Shown: positions 26,172 to 37,044, counted from the first letter of the stretch. The stretch: DNA of 64,000 bases from Kineosporia babensis (GCF_021129305.1 NZ_JAJOMB010000004.1:62001-126000), one strand, 5' to 3'. The notes: generated by a model not told the origin, from the letters alone. Program-made: numbers and translations.

Positions 26172-28706
26172 TCAGGCCAGGTCGGTGAGCGGGGTGTCGA
26201 CGTGGATGTCCAGGGCGCTCGTGGGGGTGTACTCGAACCAGGTGGCCACCAGTGAGGCGCCGGCGGCAGATGAGATGTCGGCGTTCAATCCGGTTCCACC
26301 CTCGGCATTGTCGGCCCCCAGGGAGACGAGGTCGTAGTCGGCGCCCAGACCGGGCAGCGTGTAGACGAGTGGGTTGCCCCAGGCATCGACGGGTATGCCG
26401 CTGTCAAGTTCGGAAAGGGCCGTCGGATAGCGGCCGTTGGTGCTCTTGAAGGTTTCGATGTCGATCATGGCTTGCTGCATCGTGTCCCAGGTCGCGCGTT
26501 GCTCAGGAAAGACCAGGGGCCGGGCGTGTTCCTCAGGGTTCGCCGGCGGTACTCCCGCGTAGTTGGTGCGCGCAAAGTTGGCAATCTCCTGGGCGATGCT
26601 GACGTAGGGCGAGGAACCGAGTCTGCTCAGTGCCCCCGTCTCGAGCAGTTCGGTGAATTCCTCCTCGAAGCCCGGCCGGACCGGGAGTACGACCCTGGTG
26701 TAGCCGGCCCGCAGGAACCGCTCGTGCTCGGGATCAGGATGCTCGAACAGCATCTTGCCGCGTCCTACAGTCTCGGATCCCCAGAAGTAGGGGTAGAGGA
26801 AGTAGATGAGGTTCTCCCACTCCACCGCCTGGTGAATGAATTTCACCAGTTCCCCGAACAGCACGGCCTGCTCCCAGTGCTGTTCGCGAACCCCGGCGAA
26901 GGTCGGGTTCGGCCGGGCAGCATCTGAAAGACCTGGATTTCGCTGGAAGTCCACCTCGTTCTGCAGCAACCGGCTGACCAGGTCCTCGACGGCTCCTTCC
27001 GAGGCCACCGGGAAGTCCGGGCCCAGGAGCCACTGCATCACCAGGCGCAGGATCTCTTCACGTTCGAGCCGCCGGAGAGTGAGGGTGTCCTTCGCGTGCA
27101 GGAGGCGCCACAGAGTGTCCCGCTGCTCCTGAAGCACCGCAACGCGCTCCAGGTGGCGAGCTTCGGCTGCAGCCCGCAGTTGCTGCCAGACGGTCTGCTG
27201 CCATTGCCGGCGGGCTTCCTGGGTCAGGGTGTACTTCAGCCTGATCTCGATACTGCCCATACTGATGTTGGCATAGGAGTACACCACGGTCAGATGGCCG
27301 TACCGGCCGGCGAGGAAGGCCAGATTGCTGCGGACCACATCGTCGTCCGGGTCGGTGTCCGGGCCGCCTCTGATCACCCGCAAGAAATAGTTCGTATCGG
27401 CCCAGTGGGCGAAATCGGCCTGCAGCGTAGCGTTGGACGCAACTACGTATCCGGCGGGGACATCGAACTCGATCTGCCCGAACCGTGTGCGGACGGCATC
27501 CTTCCTATCGAGCCAGTCGATGCGGCCGTGCTTCATCTCTTCGATGGACTCGGCCGGGGGCGCCGGCACGCTCGTTCCCCACTTCCGGGCTTCCTGGTCG
27601 TAATTGGTCCAGTTGATGTCCTTCGGTTCCAACGGGAACTGCAGCGGCTTACGGATCTCCTGCTCGATTCCAGCCAATTGCTGGTGCAGGGCCCACAATC
27701 TGACGCCAGGAGCGGGAATGGCTATGTCGTAGGTCTGCCGGAGGCCGTAGCGGAAGAGATCGGTGCGCCACTTACGCATCATCCGGTAGTAGTCGATCCG
27801 GATCGGGGTCGCCGCCGGGTTGGTGATGGTCTTGCCCGACTGCTCTTCCACCCCGGATTCGGTGACGATCTTGACCGAGACCTTGTGTTCCTTACGGGTG
27901 CGGGCCGAGGCTTTCTCGGTGAGTTCGCGCTTCTCCTGCGCAGACCGCTTGACCGACTCGCGTTCCTCCCCGGTCCGGGTGATCCCGAGCGTGGTCGTCA
28001 GGGTGACCCCGACGTAACTTCCGGAGAGTGACGACCCGAAGGTCAGGCCGTTCGTGCGCTTGGCCTCGTTCTCGCTCGATATCGAGGCATCGACGGTCTC
28101 AGCCACACCACGTTCGCTGTAGGACTCGAAGTAGTCCTGGACGACGTCCTCGAATTCCCTGCTGGAAGCGGACCATTCCTTGTGGGCGATGGTGACGCTC
28201 TCCCCCGGCGCCATCGGCACGGTGAAGACCAACTCGCCCCGCTGCACGCCGACTGGGTACATCTCGATGCGCTCCAGATGAATCCGCCCGATCGGGGAGA
28301 TCGTACGACGCATACTGTTCAGCCTCAACAGCCTTCGGGCCGAGCTGGCCTTGCCCGGATTCGCCCTCTCCAGCAGGGAAGTCAGCAGGTCGAAGGCTGC
28401 GTACGGCACCGAAGCCAGCAGCGGTGCCGTATCGAGCCCTTCACCGGGGCGGTCCGAGGCCGCCAGCCTGCGGGCCGTGGTGAGGAGCTCCTTCAGGGCA
28501 GACGACTGGTGCGCCACCCTGGACTCGCTCAGGGCCTGCTCGAGGCGCTCGAGGTCATCGGACGTCAGACCGATAGCCCGCAGCAAATTGAGCTTGACGA
28601 AAGCCCCGCCCGACTCGGCTTCGGCCTTCTGCTGTTCCTCCGGCGTGAATTTCGTCAGCACGTACGAACCCGTGAACAGGAGTCGCTTGCTATTGGTCAG
28701 ATCCAC
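26172..28706 (-). CDS. Unrecognised 844-aa protein with C-terminal GspG (T2SSG)-like domain
   Basis: Most of the protein is unfamiliar. Residues about 180-260 hold a Ser/Gly/Thr-rich strand-like stretch (LTFGSSLSGSYVGVTLTTTLGI) followed by a charged helix; residues about 480-560 are helical and Arg/Leu/Glu-rich. Residues about 739-813 read like the globular domain of type II secretion pseudopilin GspG: FKSTNGRYPT, VDAWGNPLVY, YDLVSLGADNAEGG and ADIS, with the Asp residues of the calcium loop. There is no prepilin leader or N-terminal membrane helix, so it is not a pilin. GTG 28706 is chosen for a perfect GGAGG 7 nt upstream; ATG 28757 lacks one. First gene of a two-gene operon. Confidence 0.85.
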   Translation of the reverse strand: MDLTNSKRLLFTGSYVLTKFTPEEQQKAEAESGGAFVKLNLLRAIGLTSDDLERLEQALSESRVAHQSSALKELLTTARRLAASDRPGEGLDTAPLLASVPYAAFDLLTSLLERANPGKASSARRLLRLNSMRRTISPIGRIHLERIEMYPVGVQRGELVFTVPMAPGESVTIAHKEWSASSREFEDVVQDYFESYSERGVAETVDASISSENEAKRTNGLTFGSSLSGSYVGVTLTTTLGITRTGEERESVKRSAQEKRELTEKASARTRKEHKVSVKIVTESGVEEQSGKTITNPAATPIRIDYYRMMRKWRTDLFRYGLRQTYDIAIPAPGVRLWALHQQLAGIEQEIRKPLQFPLEPKDINWTNYDQEARKWGTSVPAPPAESIEEMKHGRIDWLDRKDAVRTRFGQIEFDVPAGYVVASNATLQADFAHWADTNYFLRVIRGGPDTDPDDDVVRSNLAFLAGRYGHLTVVYSYANISMGSIEIRLKYTLTQEARRQWQQTVWQQLRAAAEARHLERVAVLQEQRDTLWRLLHAKDTLTLRRLEREEILRLVMQWLLGPDFPVASEGAVEDLVSRLLQNEVDFQRNPGLSDAARPNPTFAGVREQHWEQAVLFGELVKFIHQAVEWENLIYFLYPYFWGSETVGRGKMLFEHPDPEHERFLRAGYTRVVLPVRPGFEEEFTELLETGALSRLGSSPYVSIAQEIANFARTNYAGVPPANPEEHARPLVFPEQRATWDTMQQAMIDIETFKSTNGRYPTALSELDSGIPVDAWGNPLVYTLPGLGADYDLVSLGADNAEGGTGLNADISSAAGASLVATWFEYTPTSALDIHVDTPLTDLA

Positions 28707-28760
28707 GGCAGGGCCTCCGGAGAACAGGGACGTTGACGGAAAGCTCACCAACTGCACACG

Positions 28761-28797
28761 AAAAGGCCCAGCCGGGAAAACCTCGCATGACTGGGCC
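28761..28797 (-). terminator. Hairpin plus T-run upstream of the 844-aa protein gene
   Basis: On the minus strand GGCCCAG (28797-28791) pairs with CTGGGCC (28771-28765), followed at once by TTTT (28764-28761). It lies about 55 bp upstream of the GTG at 28706. It could end transcription from the right or act as a leader attenuator of the operon; no minus-strand gene is visible directly upstream to need it. Confidence 0.55.
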
Positions 28798-31497
<2,700 letters not shown>

Positions 31498-31511
31498 CGA
31501 GAACCCCGCGT

Positions 31512-31551
31512 TGTCATGCGCTCTCGGGCAGCCGTCTGAGAGCGCATGACA
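31512..31551. terminator. Bidirectional terminator between the endoglucanase and SDR genes
   Basis: A perfect 14-bp stem TGTCATGCGCTCTC (31512-31525) / GAGAGCGCATGACA (31538-31551) with a 12-nt loop. It sits between convergent genes and lacks a T-run, as is common in actinomycetes. Confidence 0.85.
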
Positions 31552-31585
31552 TCCGGAGGGCAGTCGTCAGCGGGGTGCAGGGTGC

Positions 31586-32374
31586 TCAGACCGTCGGTAC
31601 GGTTCCGCCGTCGATCACGTACTCGGCGCCCACGATCGCCGAGGCGCGGTCAGAGACCAGGAACCCCACCAGGTCGGCGATCTCATCAGTGTTGGCGAAC
31701 CGTCCGAGGGGAACACCGCCGAGGGAGTCGAAGATGCTCTGCTTGGCCTCCTCCCGGCTGATCCCGTTGCCCTCGGCGATCCGGTCCACGAACCGTTCGT
31801 AGGCCTCGGTCTCGATGCCGCCGGGGCTGATCGCGTTGACGCGCACACCGCGCGGCGCCAGTTCGTTGGCCAGCCCTTTGCTGTAGGTGCGCAGCGCGGC
31901 CTTTGCTGCCGCGTAGGCCAGAGACGCGTCGTACTGCGGAAGTTCACGCTGGATCGAGGTGAAGTGCAGCACGACCGCCGACCCGGACGCGATCATCGCC
32001 GGCAGCAGAGCCCGGTCCAGGCGTACCGCTCCCAGGAAGTTGAGGTTCAGCTCGATCATCCACTGCTCGTCGGTGATGACCGCGAACCCGCCGGAGGGTG
32101 TCGAGGCGCCGCCGACGACGTGCACCAGGATGTCCAGGGCACCACCGATCTCGGCGATGCGGGCGGCCACCGCCTTCGTGCCCTCGATCGTGGAGGTGTC
32201 GGCGGCGATGAAGCGGTCGGGGTATGCGTAGCCCTCGGGCATCGTCCGGGCCGTCACGTAGACGTCGGCGCCCAGCTCCCGCAGCCGCTGCGCGACGGCC
32301 TTGCCTGAGCCTTTCGACCCTCCGGTGACCAGTGCCCGGCGACCGTCAAGACGATCGCGATCCGAAGTGGACAC
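31586..32374 (-). CDS. Short-chain dehydrogenase/reductase (SDR)
   Basis: 262 residues, classical SDR: cofactor loop TGGSKGSG near the N-terminus, catalytic Ser in FTSIQRE, YAAAK, and the end [17 protein letters not shown](P)(H)-dependent oxidoreductase of unknown substrate. The usual NNAG-type motif is changed to HVVGGAS. GTG start with AAGGAG 5 nt upstream. It follows the SnoaL-like gene by 36 bp on the same strand, both divergent from a MerR regulator that probably controls them. Confidence 0.92.
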   Translation of the reverse strand: MSTSDRDRLDGRRALVTGGSKGSGKAVAQRLRELGADVYVTARTMPEGYAYPDRFIAADTSTIEGTKAVAARIAEIGGALDILVHVVGGASTPSGGFAVITDEQWMIELNLNFLGAVRLDRALLPAMIASGSAVVLHFTSIQRELPQYDASLAYAAAKAALRTYSKGLANELAPRGVRVNAISPGGIETEAYERFVDRIAEGNGISREEAKQSIFDSLGGVPLGRFANTDEIADLVGFLVSDRASAIVGAEYVIDGGTVPTV

Positions 32375-32410
32375 TTCTTCTCCTTCAAAAGTATTGGTGG
32401 ACGTGTCTGG

Positions 32411-32773
32411 TCAGGACTCGTGGTTGGCGATGACGAGTTCACCGATGACGTTCTTGCGCAGGGAGAACCGGTAGTCGAGTTCGGCGACACCGCCGGGGAA
32501 GTTTCCCTCCAGGCGCAGGGTCACCACCCAGTGCTCGTCGTCGATCCGGGCAGCGCCGATCTGCTCGGTCGTGTACGTGAACTCGGTGCCGGCGTCGCGG
32601 AAGAGGTCGTGGATCGCGTTCCGGCCGCGGAAGGTCTGCCCCTGGTCGACGGCCACTGCGTTCTCGGCGAAGAACGTCGATGCTGTGTTGGCATCGAGGG
32701 CGATGTGAGCGGCGAGGAAACCGCTGATGGTGCTCGGCAGGAGATCGGAGCGGAGGTTGCTGTTCTGCGTCAT
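32411..32773 (-). CDS. SnoaL/NTF2-like protein
   Basis: 120 residues. An N-terminal helical pair, FFAENAVAVDQGQTFRGRNAIHDLFRDAG, and a beta-sheet half (HWVVTLRLEGNFPGGVAELDYRFSL) match the cone-shaped SnoaL/NTF2-like fold used by small isomerases, hydrolases and ligand-binding proteins. Activity cannot be deduced. First gene of an operon with the SDR; promoter region shared with the divergent merR-type gene. Confidence 0.85.
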   Translation of the reverse strand: MTQNSNLRSDLLPSTISGFLAAHIALDANTASTFFAENAVAVDQGQTFRGRNAIHDLFRDAGTEFTYTTEQIGAARIDDEHWVVTLRLEGNFPGGVAELDYRFSLRKNVIGELVIANHES

Positions 32774-32820
32774 GAGCCCACCGTGGGGCCTCGCGTGCTC
32801 GGAGGGTCAAGCACTGGGCT

Positions 32821-32845
32821 CTCCCCCTGGGGGAGGCTTCATAAT
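32821..32845 (+). promoter_or_regulatory. MerR-type promoter with palindrome and leaderless -10
   Basis: Perfect palindrome CTCCCCC-T-GGGGGAG (32821-32835), then CATAAT (32840-32845). A TGGGCT at 32815-32820 would give the 19-bp spacer typical of MerR-regulated promoters. The GTG of the regulator begins 6 nt after the -10, so the transcript probably starts at the start codon. Confidence 0.7.
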
Positions 32846-32851
32846 TCAGGG

Positions 32852-33646
32852 GTGCTGACGATCGGGGAGTTCTCGCGCCTGACCCACCTGAGTGTGCGGA
32901 CCCTGCGCCGCTACCACGACAGCGCCCTACTGGAGCCCGCCGTGGTGGATGAGGCCACCGGCTACCGCTACTACTCCGTCGAGCAGATCCCGACGGCCCA
33001 GGTCATCAACCGGCTACGCGAACTCGATGTCCCGCTGAGCGACGTGCAGCAGATCCTGCGCTCCCCCGACCCCGGCGCCCGCGCAGCCCTGATCGCCGGC
33101 CACCTGCAGCACCTGGAGGCCGAGCTCGAGCGCACCCGGGCCTCGGTCGCGGCGCTGCGCCGCCTGCTGCAGCCCAGCCCTGCGCCGATCGCGGTGGAGC
33201 TGCGCGCCGAGCCCGCCCGCACCGTCGCGGCGGTGGCCGGCGTGATCGGCAAAGGGGACGTCGCGGCCTGGTATGCGGGCGCGATGGCCGAGCTGGAGGC
33301 AGCCGTCGGCGACGCGATGACCGGGCCTTTCGGAGGCAATTACGACAACTCCCTGTTCGAGCAGGGCCAGGGCAACGCCATGCTCTACCTGCCGACAGAC
33401 GCCCCACCGCGCACCGGGCGGGTGCACGCCGTGACCCTGCCTGCTGCCGAACTGGCGGTCACCACCCATCCCGGTGAACACGACGGCATCGAGGTCACCT
33501 ACGGCCAGCTCGGCACCTGGGTCGTGGAGAACGCGATGTCGGTGGCCGGGCCGGTGCGGGAGGTTTACCTCGTGCGGCCTCAGGACACGAGCGATCGGGC
33601 CGCGTGGCGCACCGAGATCGGATGGCCGGTGTTCCGCGTGTCCTGA
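32852..33646 (+). CDS. MerR-family regulator with GyrI-like ligand-binding domain
   Basis: 264 residues. Winged helix at the N-terminus (LTIGEFSRLTHLSVRTLRRYHDSALLEPAVVDEATGYRYYSVEQI), a coiled-coil dimer helix (residues about 75-115) and a C-terminal GyrI/AraC-effector-like domain ending EVYLVRPQDTSDRAAWRTEIGWPVF. MerR proteins of this kind sense small organic molecules and twist a long-spacer promoter. It probably regulates itself and the divergent SnoaL-SDR pair. GTG 32852 is the first residue of the conserved domain; longer frames upstream run through the operator. Confidence 0.92.
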   Translation: MLTIGEFSRLTHLSVRTLRRYHDSALLEPAVVDEATGYRYYSVEQIPTAQVINRLRELDVPLSDVQQILRSPDPGARAALIAGHLQHLEAELERTRASVAALRRLLQPSPAPIAVELRAEPARTVAAVAGVIGKGDVAAWYAGAMAELEAAVGDAMTGPFGGNYDNSLFEQGQGNAMLYLPTDAPPRTGRVHAVTLPAAELAVTTHPGEHDGIEVTYGQLGTWVVENAMSVAGPVREVYLVRPQDTSDRAAWRTEIGWPVFRVS

Positions 33647-33664
33647 CCGTGCCGTTGGTGAGTT

Positions 33665-34312
33665 TCACACCCGGCAGCTGATCTCCATGCCGTCCTCGAC
33701 CGGGAAAGGCACGGAGACATAGCCGTTCTCGGCCTCCTGCACGTAGGCCAGATAGTCGGCCATGCTCTCGAACGTCGTGTCGTCGGCTATCACCAGAGCG
33801 CCTGGCTTGAGGTCTTTCTCGAGCATGCGCAGGACCGGCAGGCAGAGGTCTTTCCAGCCGTCCAGGAGGATCATGCCGATCGGGCCGTCCACCGTTTTCA
33901 GGGTCTCCAGGGCGTCCCCCGGAAGGATGGTCACGACGTCGTCAAGCCCGCTGCGCCGCAGGCTCTCCTGCAAAGCCGCGATCTTCACCGCGCTCATTTC
34001 CGTGGTGTAGACGTGGCCCGTCCCGTTGTCGGCCACCGCGGCGGCCAGATGCAGCGTCGAGAGACCGTACGAGGCACCGAACTCCACGATCACCTCGGGC
34101 CGGGACGCGCGGGCGAGGGCATAGAGCAGGTGACAGCCCGAGCGTGACACCGGCATGTAGTCGGCTTGGAGTGCGTCCGCCCGGTCCTGGGCGGAACTGG
34201 CCGAGAAGGAGTTCGGCAACGTCCAGGGAGTCGGATGGGTTTCACTGTGCTCGGCGGCGGCCTGCAGGTGATGGAGGACGGCGGCCACATCGGGGGAAGT
34301 CAGCGTGTTCAT
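33665..34312 (-). CDS. Class I SAM-dependent methyltransferase, O-methyltransferase type
   Basis: 215 residues. SAM-binding motif I is VEFGASYGLSTLHLA, followed by YTTEMSAVKIAALQESLRRSGLDDVVTILPGDALETL and GPIGMILLDGWKDL, the layout of cation-dependent O-methyltransferases (methyltransf_3/24). The acceptor is unknown. On the minus strand a TAGCGT lies 6 nt before the ATG, implying a leaderless message, and the TetR operator palindrome overlaps it, so the divergent TetR protein is its likely repressor. Confidence 0.87.
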   Translation of the reverse strand: MNTLTSPDVAAVLHHLQAAAEHSETHPTPWTLPNSFSASSAQDRADALQADYMPVSRSGCHLLYALARASRPEVIVEFGASYGLSTLHLAAAVADNGTGHVYTTEMSAVKIAALQESLRRSGLDDVVTILPGDALETLKTVDGPIGMILLDGWKDLCLPVLRMLEKDLKPGALVIADDTTFESMADYLAYVQEAENGYVSVPFPVEDGMEISCRV

Positions 34313-34318
34313 ATTTTT

Positions 34319-34356
34319 ACGCTAGACGCAACGTTGCGTCTAGTCAACGGTAGACT
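34319..34356. promoter_or_regulatory. TetR operator and divergent leaderless promoters
   Basis: A perfect 22-bp palindrome, CTAGACGCAAC followed by its complement GTTGCGTCTAG, fills 34322-34343. On the left (-) strand TAGCGT (34324-34319) and on the right (+) strand TAGACT (34351-34356) each lie 6 nt before the respective ATG. Binding there would block both genes. Confidence 0.85.
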
Positions 34357-34362
34357 GCTGCC

Positions 34363-35001
34363 ATGGAAAGCACGGAGAACGAACCGGCCCCCGCCGCGCG
34401 CAGGCACCACGGCAACCGGCACCGCCGCAGCGAGGAGGCACGAATCAGCGTTCTGCAGGCCGTGGACGGACTGCTCGTCGAGATCGGCTACGCGAGACTG
34501 ACCATCGAGGGAATCGCCCAGCGGGCCGGCGTGTCGAAACAGACCATCTACCGGTGGTGGTCCTCCAAGGACGAGTTGCTGATGGACGCCTTCAGCAAGG
34601 ACGCCTCCGACTGGATGATTCCGTCCGACACCGGACGCCTTCGCGATGACCTACGCGCCCACGCCCAGCGGGTCGCCGAATTCATGGCCAACAGCGACGC
34701 CGGCGCAGTCTTTCGGGCGCTGCTGGCCCAGGCCCAGCACGACGGCGACTTGGCAGAACGCCTGCGCAGCGAATTCCTGGTCGAGCAGAAGACCTACGAA
34801 CGCCTGCCGCTGGAAGCCGCGCTGCAGCGGGGCGAACTCCCCCAGAACGCCGATCCGGACCTGCTGGCCGCACAGGTGTTCGGCCCCATCTACTACCGTG
34901 TGCTGGTCTCCGGCGAGACAGTCACCCCCGCCTTCATCGACGCCCTGGTGGACCTGACACTCGCGAACACCGTGGCCAGCGGCAGCCGGCCAGGTTCCTG
35001 A
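34363..35001 (+). CDS. TetR-family repressor
   Basis: 212 residues. The DNA-binding part is LTIEGIAQRAGVSKQTIYRWWSSKDELLMDAF (about residues 47-78), preceded by a basic His/Arg-rich tail. The C-terminal domain (helical, residues 85-205) resembles the ligand domain of TetR_C_16-like regulators. Divergent from the methyltransferase across the 22-bp palindrome, so it is likely an autorepressor of both. No ribosome site is visible; the -10 spacing implies a leaderless mRNA. Confidence 0.92.
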   Translation: MESTENEPAPAARRHHGNRHRRSEEARISVLQAVDGLLVEIGYARLTIEGIAQRAGVSKQTIYRWWSSKDELLMDAFSKDASDWMIPSDTGRLRDDLRAHAQRVAEFMANSDAGAVFRALLAQAQHDGDLAERLRSEFLVEQKTYERLPLEAALQRGELPQNADPDLLAAQVFGPIYYRVLVSGETVTPAFIDALVDLTLANTVASGSRPGS

Positions 35002-35073
35002 CGACCAGGGCCCTCGTCCCGCGCGGTGGTGAGATTCTCAAACACTTGCTCTGCGCCGCGGCCTAGCGACGGG

Positions 35074-35397
35074 CTACAGCATCTCCCGTAGCTTCGCCTC
35101 CAGGGCTTTCCGGGACGGCGCACCGACGATCGAGCTCACCTCGCGACAGCTGCGGAACAACATCAGCGTCGGGATCGTCTTCACGCCGTAAGTTCCTGTT
35201 GTCTCACGGTTCTCGTCCGCATTCAGCTTCACGACCGTGATCTTGCCCCGGTTCCGTGCGGCGAACTGCTCGACCACCGGGGACACCGCTCGGCAGGGCC
35301 GGCACCACGGCGCCCAGAAATCCACCAGCACCGGCCCTGCAGCGAGGAGGACCTCGTCGACGAATGTGGCATCGGTGACCGACTTCAGTGCGGGCAT
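35074..35397 (-). CDS. Thioredoxin with WCRPC active site
   Basis: 107 residues, the full thioredoxin length: VLVDFWAPWCRPCRAVSPVVEQFA, KLNADENRETTGTYGVKTIPTLMLF (cis-Pro in TIPT) and a final helix RKALEAKLREML. The active site is WCRPC rather than the usual WCGPC, which should raise the redox potential or change partner choice. ATG 35397 (MPALKSV) is chosen for AAGGAA 5 nt upstream; a longer frame from 35472 is not conserved. No thioredoxin reductase gene is adjacent. Confidence 0.93.
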   Translation of the reverse strand: MPALKSVTDATFVDEVLLAAGPVLVDFWAPWCRPCRAVSPVVEQFAARNRGKITVVKLNADENRETTGTYGVKTIPTLMLFRSCREVSSIVGAPSRKALEAKLREML

Positions 35398-35566
35398 TGC
35401 GTTTCCTTCATCGAACGGGCGAGATGGCGGATGCCACACCGCTACCCAGTCGCGCCGGAGGAGGTGTGCCACCCGCGCCTAGACGATAGCGAGGAGGTTC
35501 ACGGGGATGCCGGTGAGGCCGCAGCCCTTTAGCACCAACGCTGCCAGGTCAGTGGCTATCCTCCGA

Positions 35567-36178
35567 TCAGGCCTGCTTGAGCCGCGTGCGGTTGGCCTGG
35601 ATGATCTCGTCCGCCAGTTCCGGCGAGGACTTGGCCACCGCCCGCGAGAGGGCGAGTGCGCCGACCATCTGGCTGAACAGGGTGATGGCCTGTTCGCGGG
35701 CCTGTTCGGCGTCCAGGTCGGTGCCGGACTGCGATGCGTTCTCGAGGACCATGTCCGTGATGACGCTGAAGAAGCCGTCGAGCCCGTGCTGGTACGCGGA
35801 CTGGGCCGCAACGCCCTCGCGTCCGGCGTCCGTGACCAGAGCTGCTGATGCGCAGCCAATTTCGGGGTGGTCACGGTGCACGTCGTTCAGGTACTGGTCG
35901 ACCATGTGATCCAGTCCCGCCCGGGCCGAGCCGGGATGTTCGGCGCGGATGCCCGCCAGGGCCGCAAGGGAACTGTTGAATCCCTCGCGGATCACCTCCA
36001 GGGCGAGGTCGTCCTTGGAGTCGAAGTGGTTGTAGAAACCGCCGTGGGTCATCTCGGCGGCCTTCATCAGTTCGGCGATGCCGATGCCGTTGACGCCGCG
36101 GGTCCGGAATCCCCGGCCGGCGGCCTCGACGATCTTGTCGTGGTTGAGCTTCTTCTGCTCCTGCGTGAGGCGGGGCAT
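35567..36178 (-). CDS. TetR-family repressor
   Basis: 203 residues. Helix-turn-helix in the segment NGIGIAELMKAAEMTHGGFYNHFDSKDDLALEVI, a TetR type (THGGFYNHF) common in regulators of quinone and short-chain reductases. The C-terminal half has GCASAALVTDAGRE and a long terminal helix. ATG 36178 (MPRLTQEQ) has GGAG 10 nt upstream; a start at 36256 would run into the operator region. Divergent from the reductase pair at 36360-37953, which it probably represses. Confidence 0.92.
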   Translation of the reverse strand: MPRLTQEQKKLNHDKIVEAAGRGFRTRGVNGIGIAELMKAAEMTHGGFYNHFDSKDDLALEVIREGFNSSLAALAGIRAEHPGSARAGLDHMVDQYLNDVHRDHPEIGCASAALVTDAGREGVAAQSAYQHGLDGFFSVITDMVLENASQSGTDLDAEQAREQAITLFSQMVGALALSRAVAKSSPELADEIIQANRTRLKQA

Positions 36179-36239
36179 GCCTATCTCCTTCCCGGCGACG
36201 GCGTGCGTCCGACCAGGGACGACGCCACTCCCACGGTCG

Positions 36240-36338
36240 ATGATACCCGTCATCATTGCCCACCCGGGAGCTCGGCACCCTGGCTTGACAACAATTGATG
36301 ACGAGCATCATTGTTCATATCGATGACGACCGTCATCG
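36240..36338. promoter_or_regulatory. Promoter with three ATGA-type inverted repeats (TetR operators)
   Basis: Three related palindromes: ATGAT...ATCAT (36240-36256), TGATG-ACGAG-CATCA (about 36296-36310) and CGATGACG-AC-CGTCATCG (36321-36338, perfect 8-bp arms). TTGACA at 36285-36290 with a possible CATTGT at 36309-36314 would form the plus-strand promoter, straddled by the second and third repeats. Confidence 0.75.
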
Positions 36339-36359
36339 TTAGTGGAAGTGAGGTCAGGC

Positions 36360-36974
36360 ATGGACGTCGGAACGATCGGCGCCGGCACCGTCGCGCAAGC
36401 AATCGCCCGCCATCTCGTGGCAGCGGGCCACCGCGTGATGCTGAGCAACAGTCGCGGCCCGGCGTCACTGGAAGCCGTCGTGGCCGAACTCGGGCCACTG
36501 GCCAGCGCCGGCACCGCTGCCCAGGCGGCAGCAGCCGATCTGGTGATCCTCGCCGTGCGGTGGAGTGACGTACCAACCGCCCTGGCCGGTCTGCCCGCAT
36601 GGAATGGGCGCATCCTGGTGGACGCCACCAATCACATCCTGGGTCCGACCCCGGCCGACCTCGCCGATCTCGGCGGGGAGACCAGCAGCGAGATCGTCGC
36701 CCGCCAGGCACCGGGTGCGCGCGTGGTGAAGGCCTTCAGCACCCTGTACGGGCAGTACATCGCGGCAGATCCCCGGCATGCCGAGGGCCGTCAGTTGCTC
36801 TTCTACGCCGGGGACGACACCGAGGCGAAAGACCTTTTCCAGAGGACGTTTGCAGCCGTCGGCTTTGCGACGGTGGACGTGGGCCCGTTGCGCGAAGGCG
36901 GGCGACTCATGCAAGTCGGCGCAGGCCCCCTCTCCGCCCTGCACGCCCTGCGCCAGGACGGGAACCCCGAGTGA
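36360..36974 (+). CDS. F420/NADP-dependent oxidoreductase-like protein (PF03807 type)
   Basis: 204 residues. N-terminal Rossmann motif MDVGTIGAGTVAQAIARHLVAAGHRVMLSNSRGP followed by LVILAVRWSDV and VDATNHILGP, the layout of NADP-oxidoreductase, coenzyme F420-dependent-like proteins. The end is VGPLREGGRLMQVGAGPLSAL. It may reduce a cofactor or simply bind NADP. Start 36360 has GAGG 6 nt upstream; GTG 36342 would add six residues. First gene of the reductase pair, 70 bp before the NmrA-like gene. Confidence 0.87.
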   Translation: MDVGTIGAGTVAQAIARHLVAAGHRVMLSNSRGPASLEAVVAELGPLASAGTAAQAAAADLVILAVRWSDVPTALAGLPAWNGRILVDATNHILGPTPADLADLGGETSSEIVARQAPGARVVKAFSTLYGQYIAADPRHAEGRQLLFYAGDDTEAKDLFQRTFAAVGFATVDVGPLREGGRLMQVGAGPLSALHALRQDGNPE

Positions 36975-37044
36975 AGGCGCCGGCCGCCGTGAAAGCCTTT
37001 CCGCTCGAAGCAGAACCGTCATCACCCAGAACAGGAACTGAATC

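Noticed and set aside
28765-28797. Possible tRNA-like structure near 28.8 kb
   Set aside because: Only one stem forms; there is no T-loop, anticodon arm or acceptor stem. It is better read as a terminator-type hairpin.
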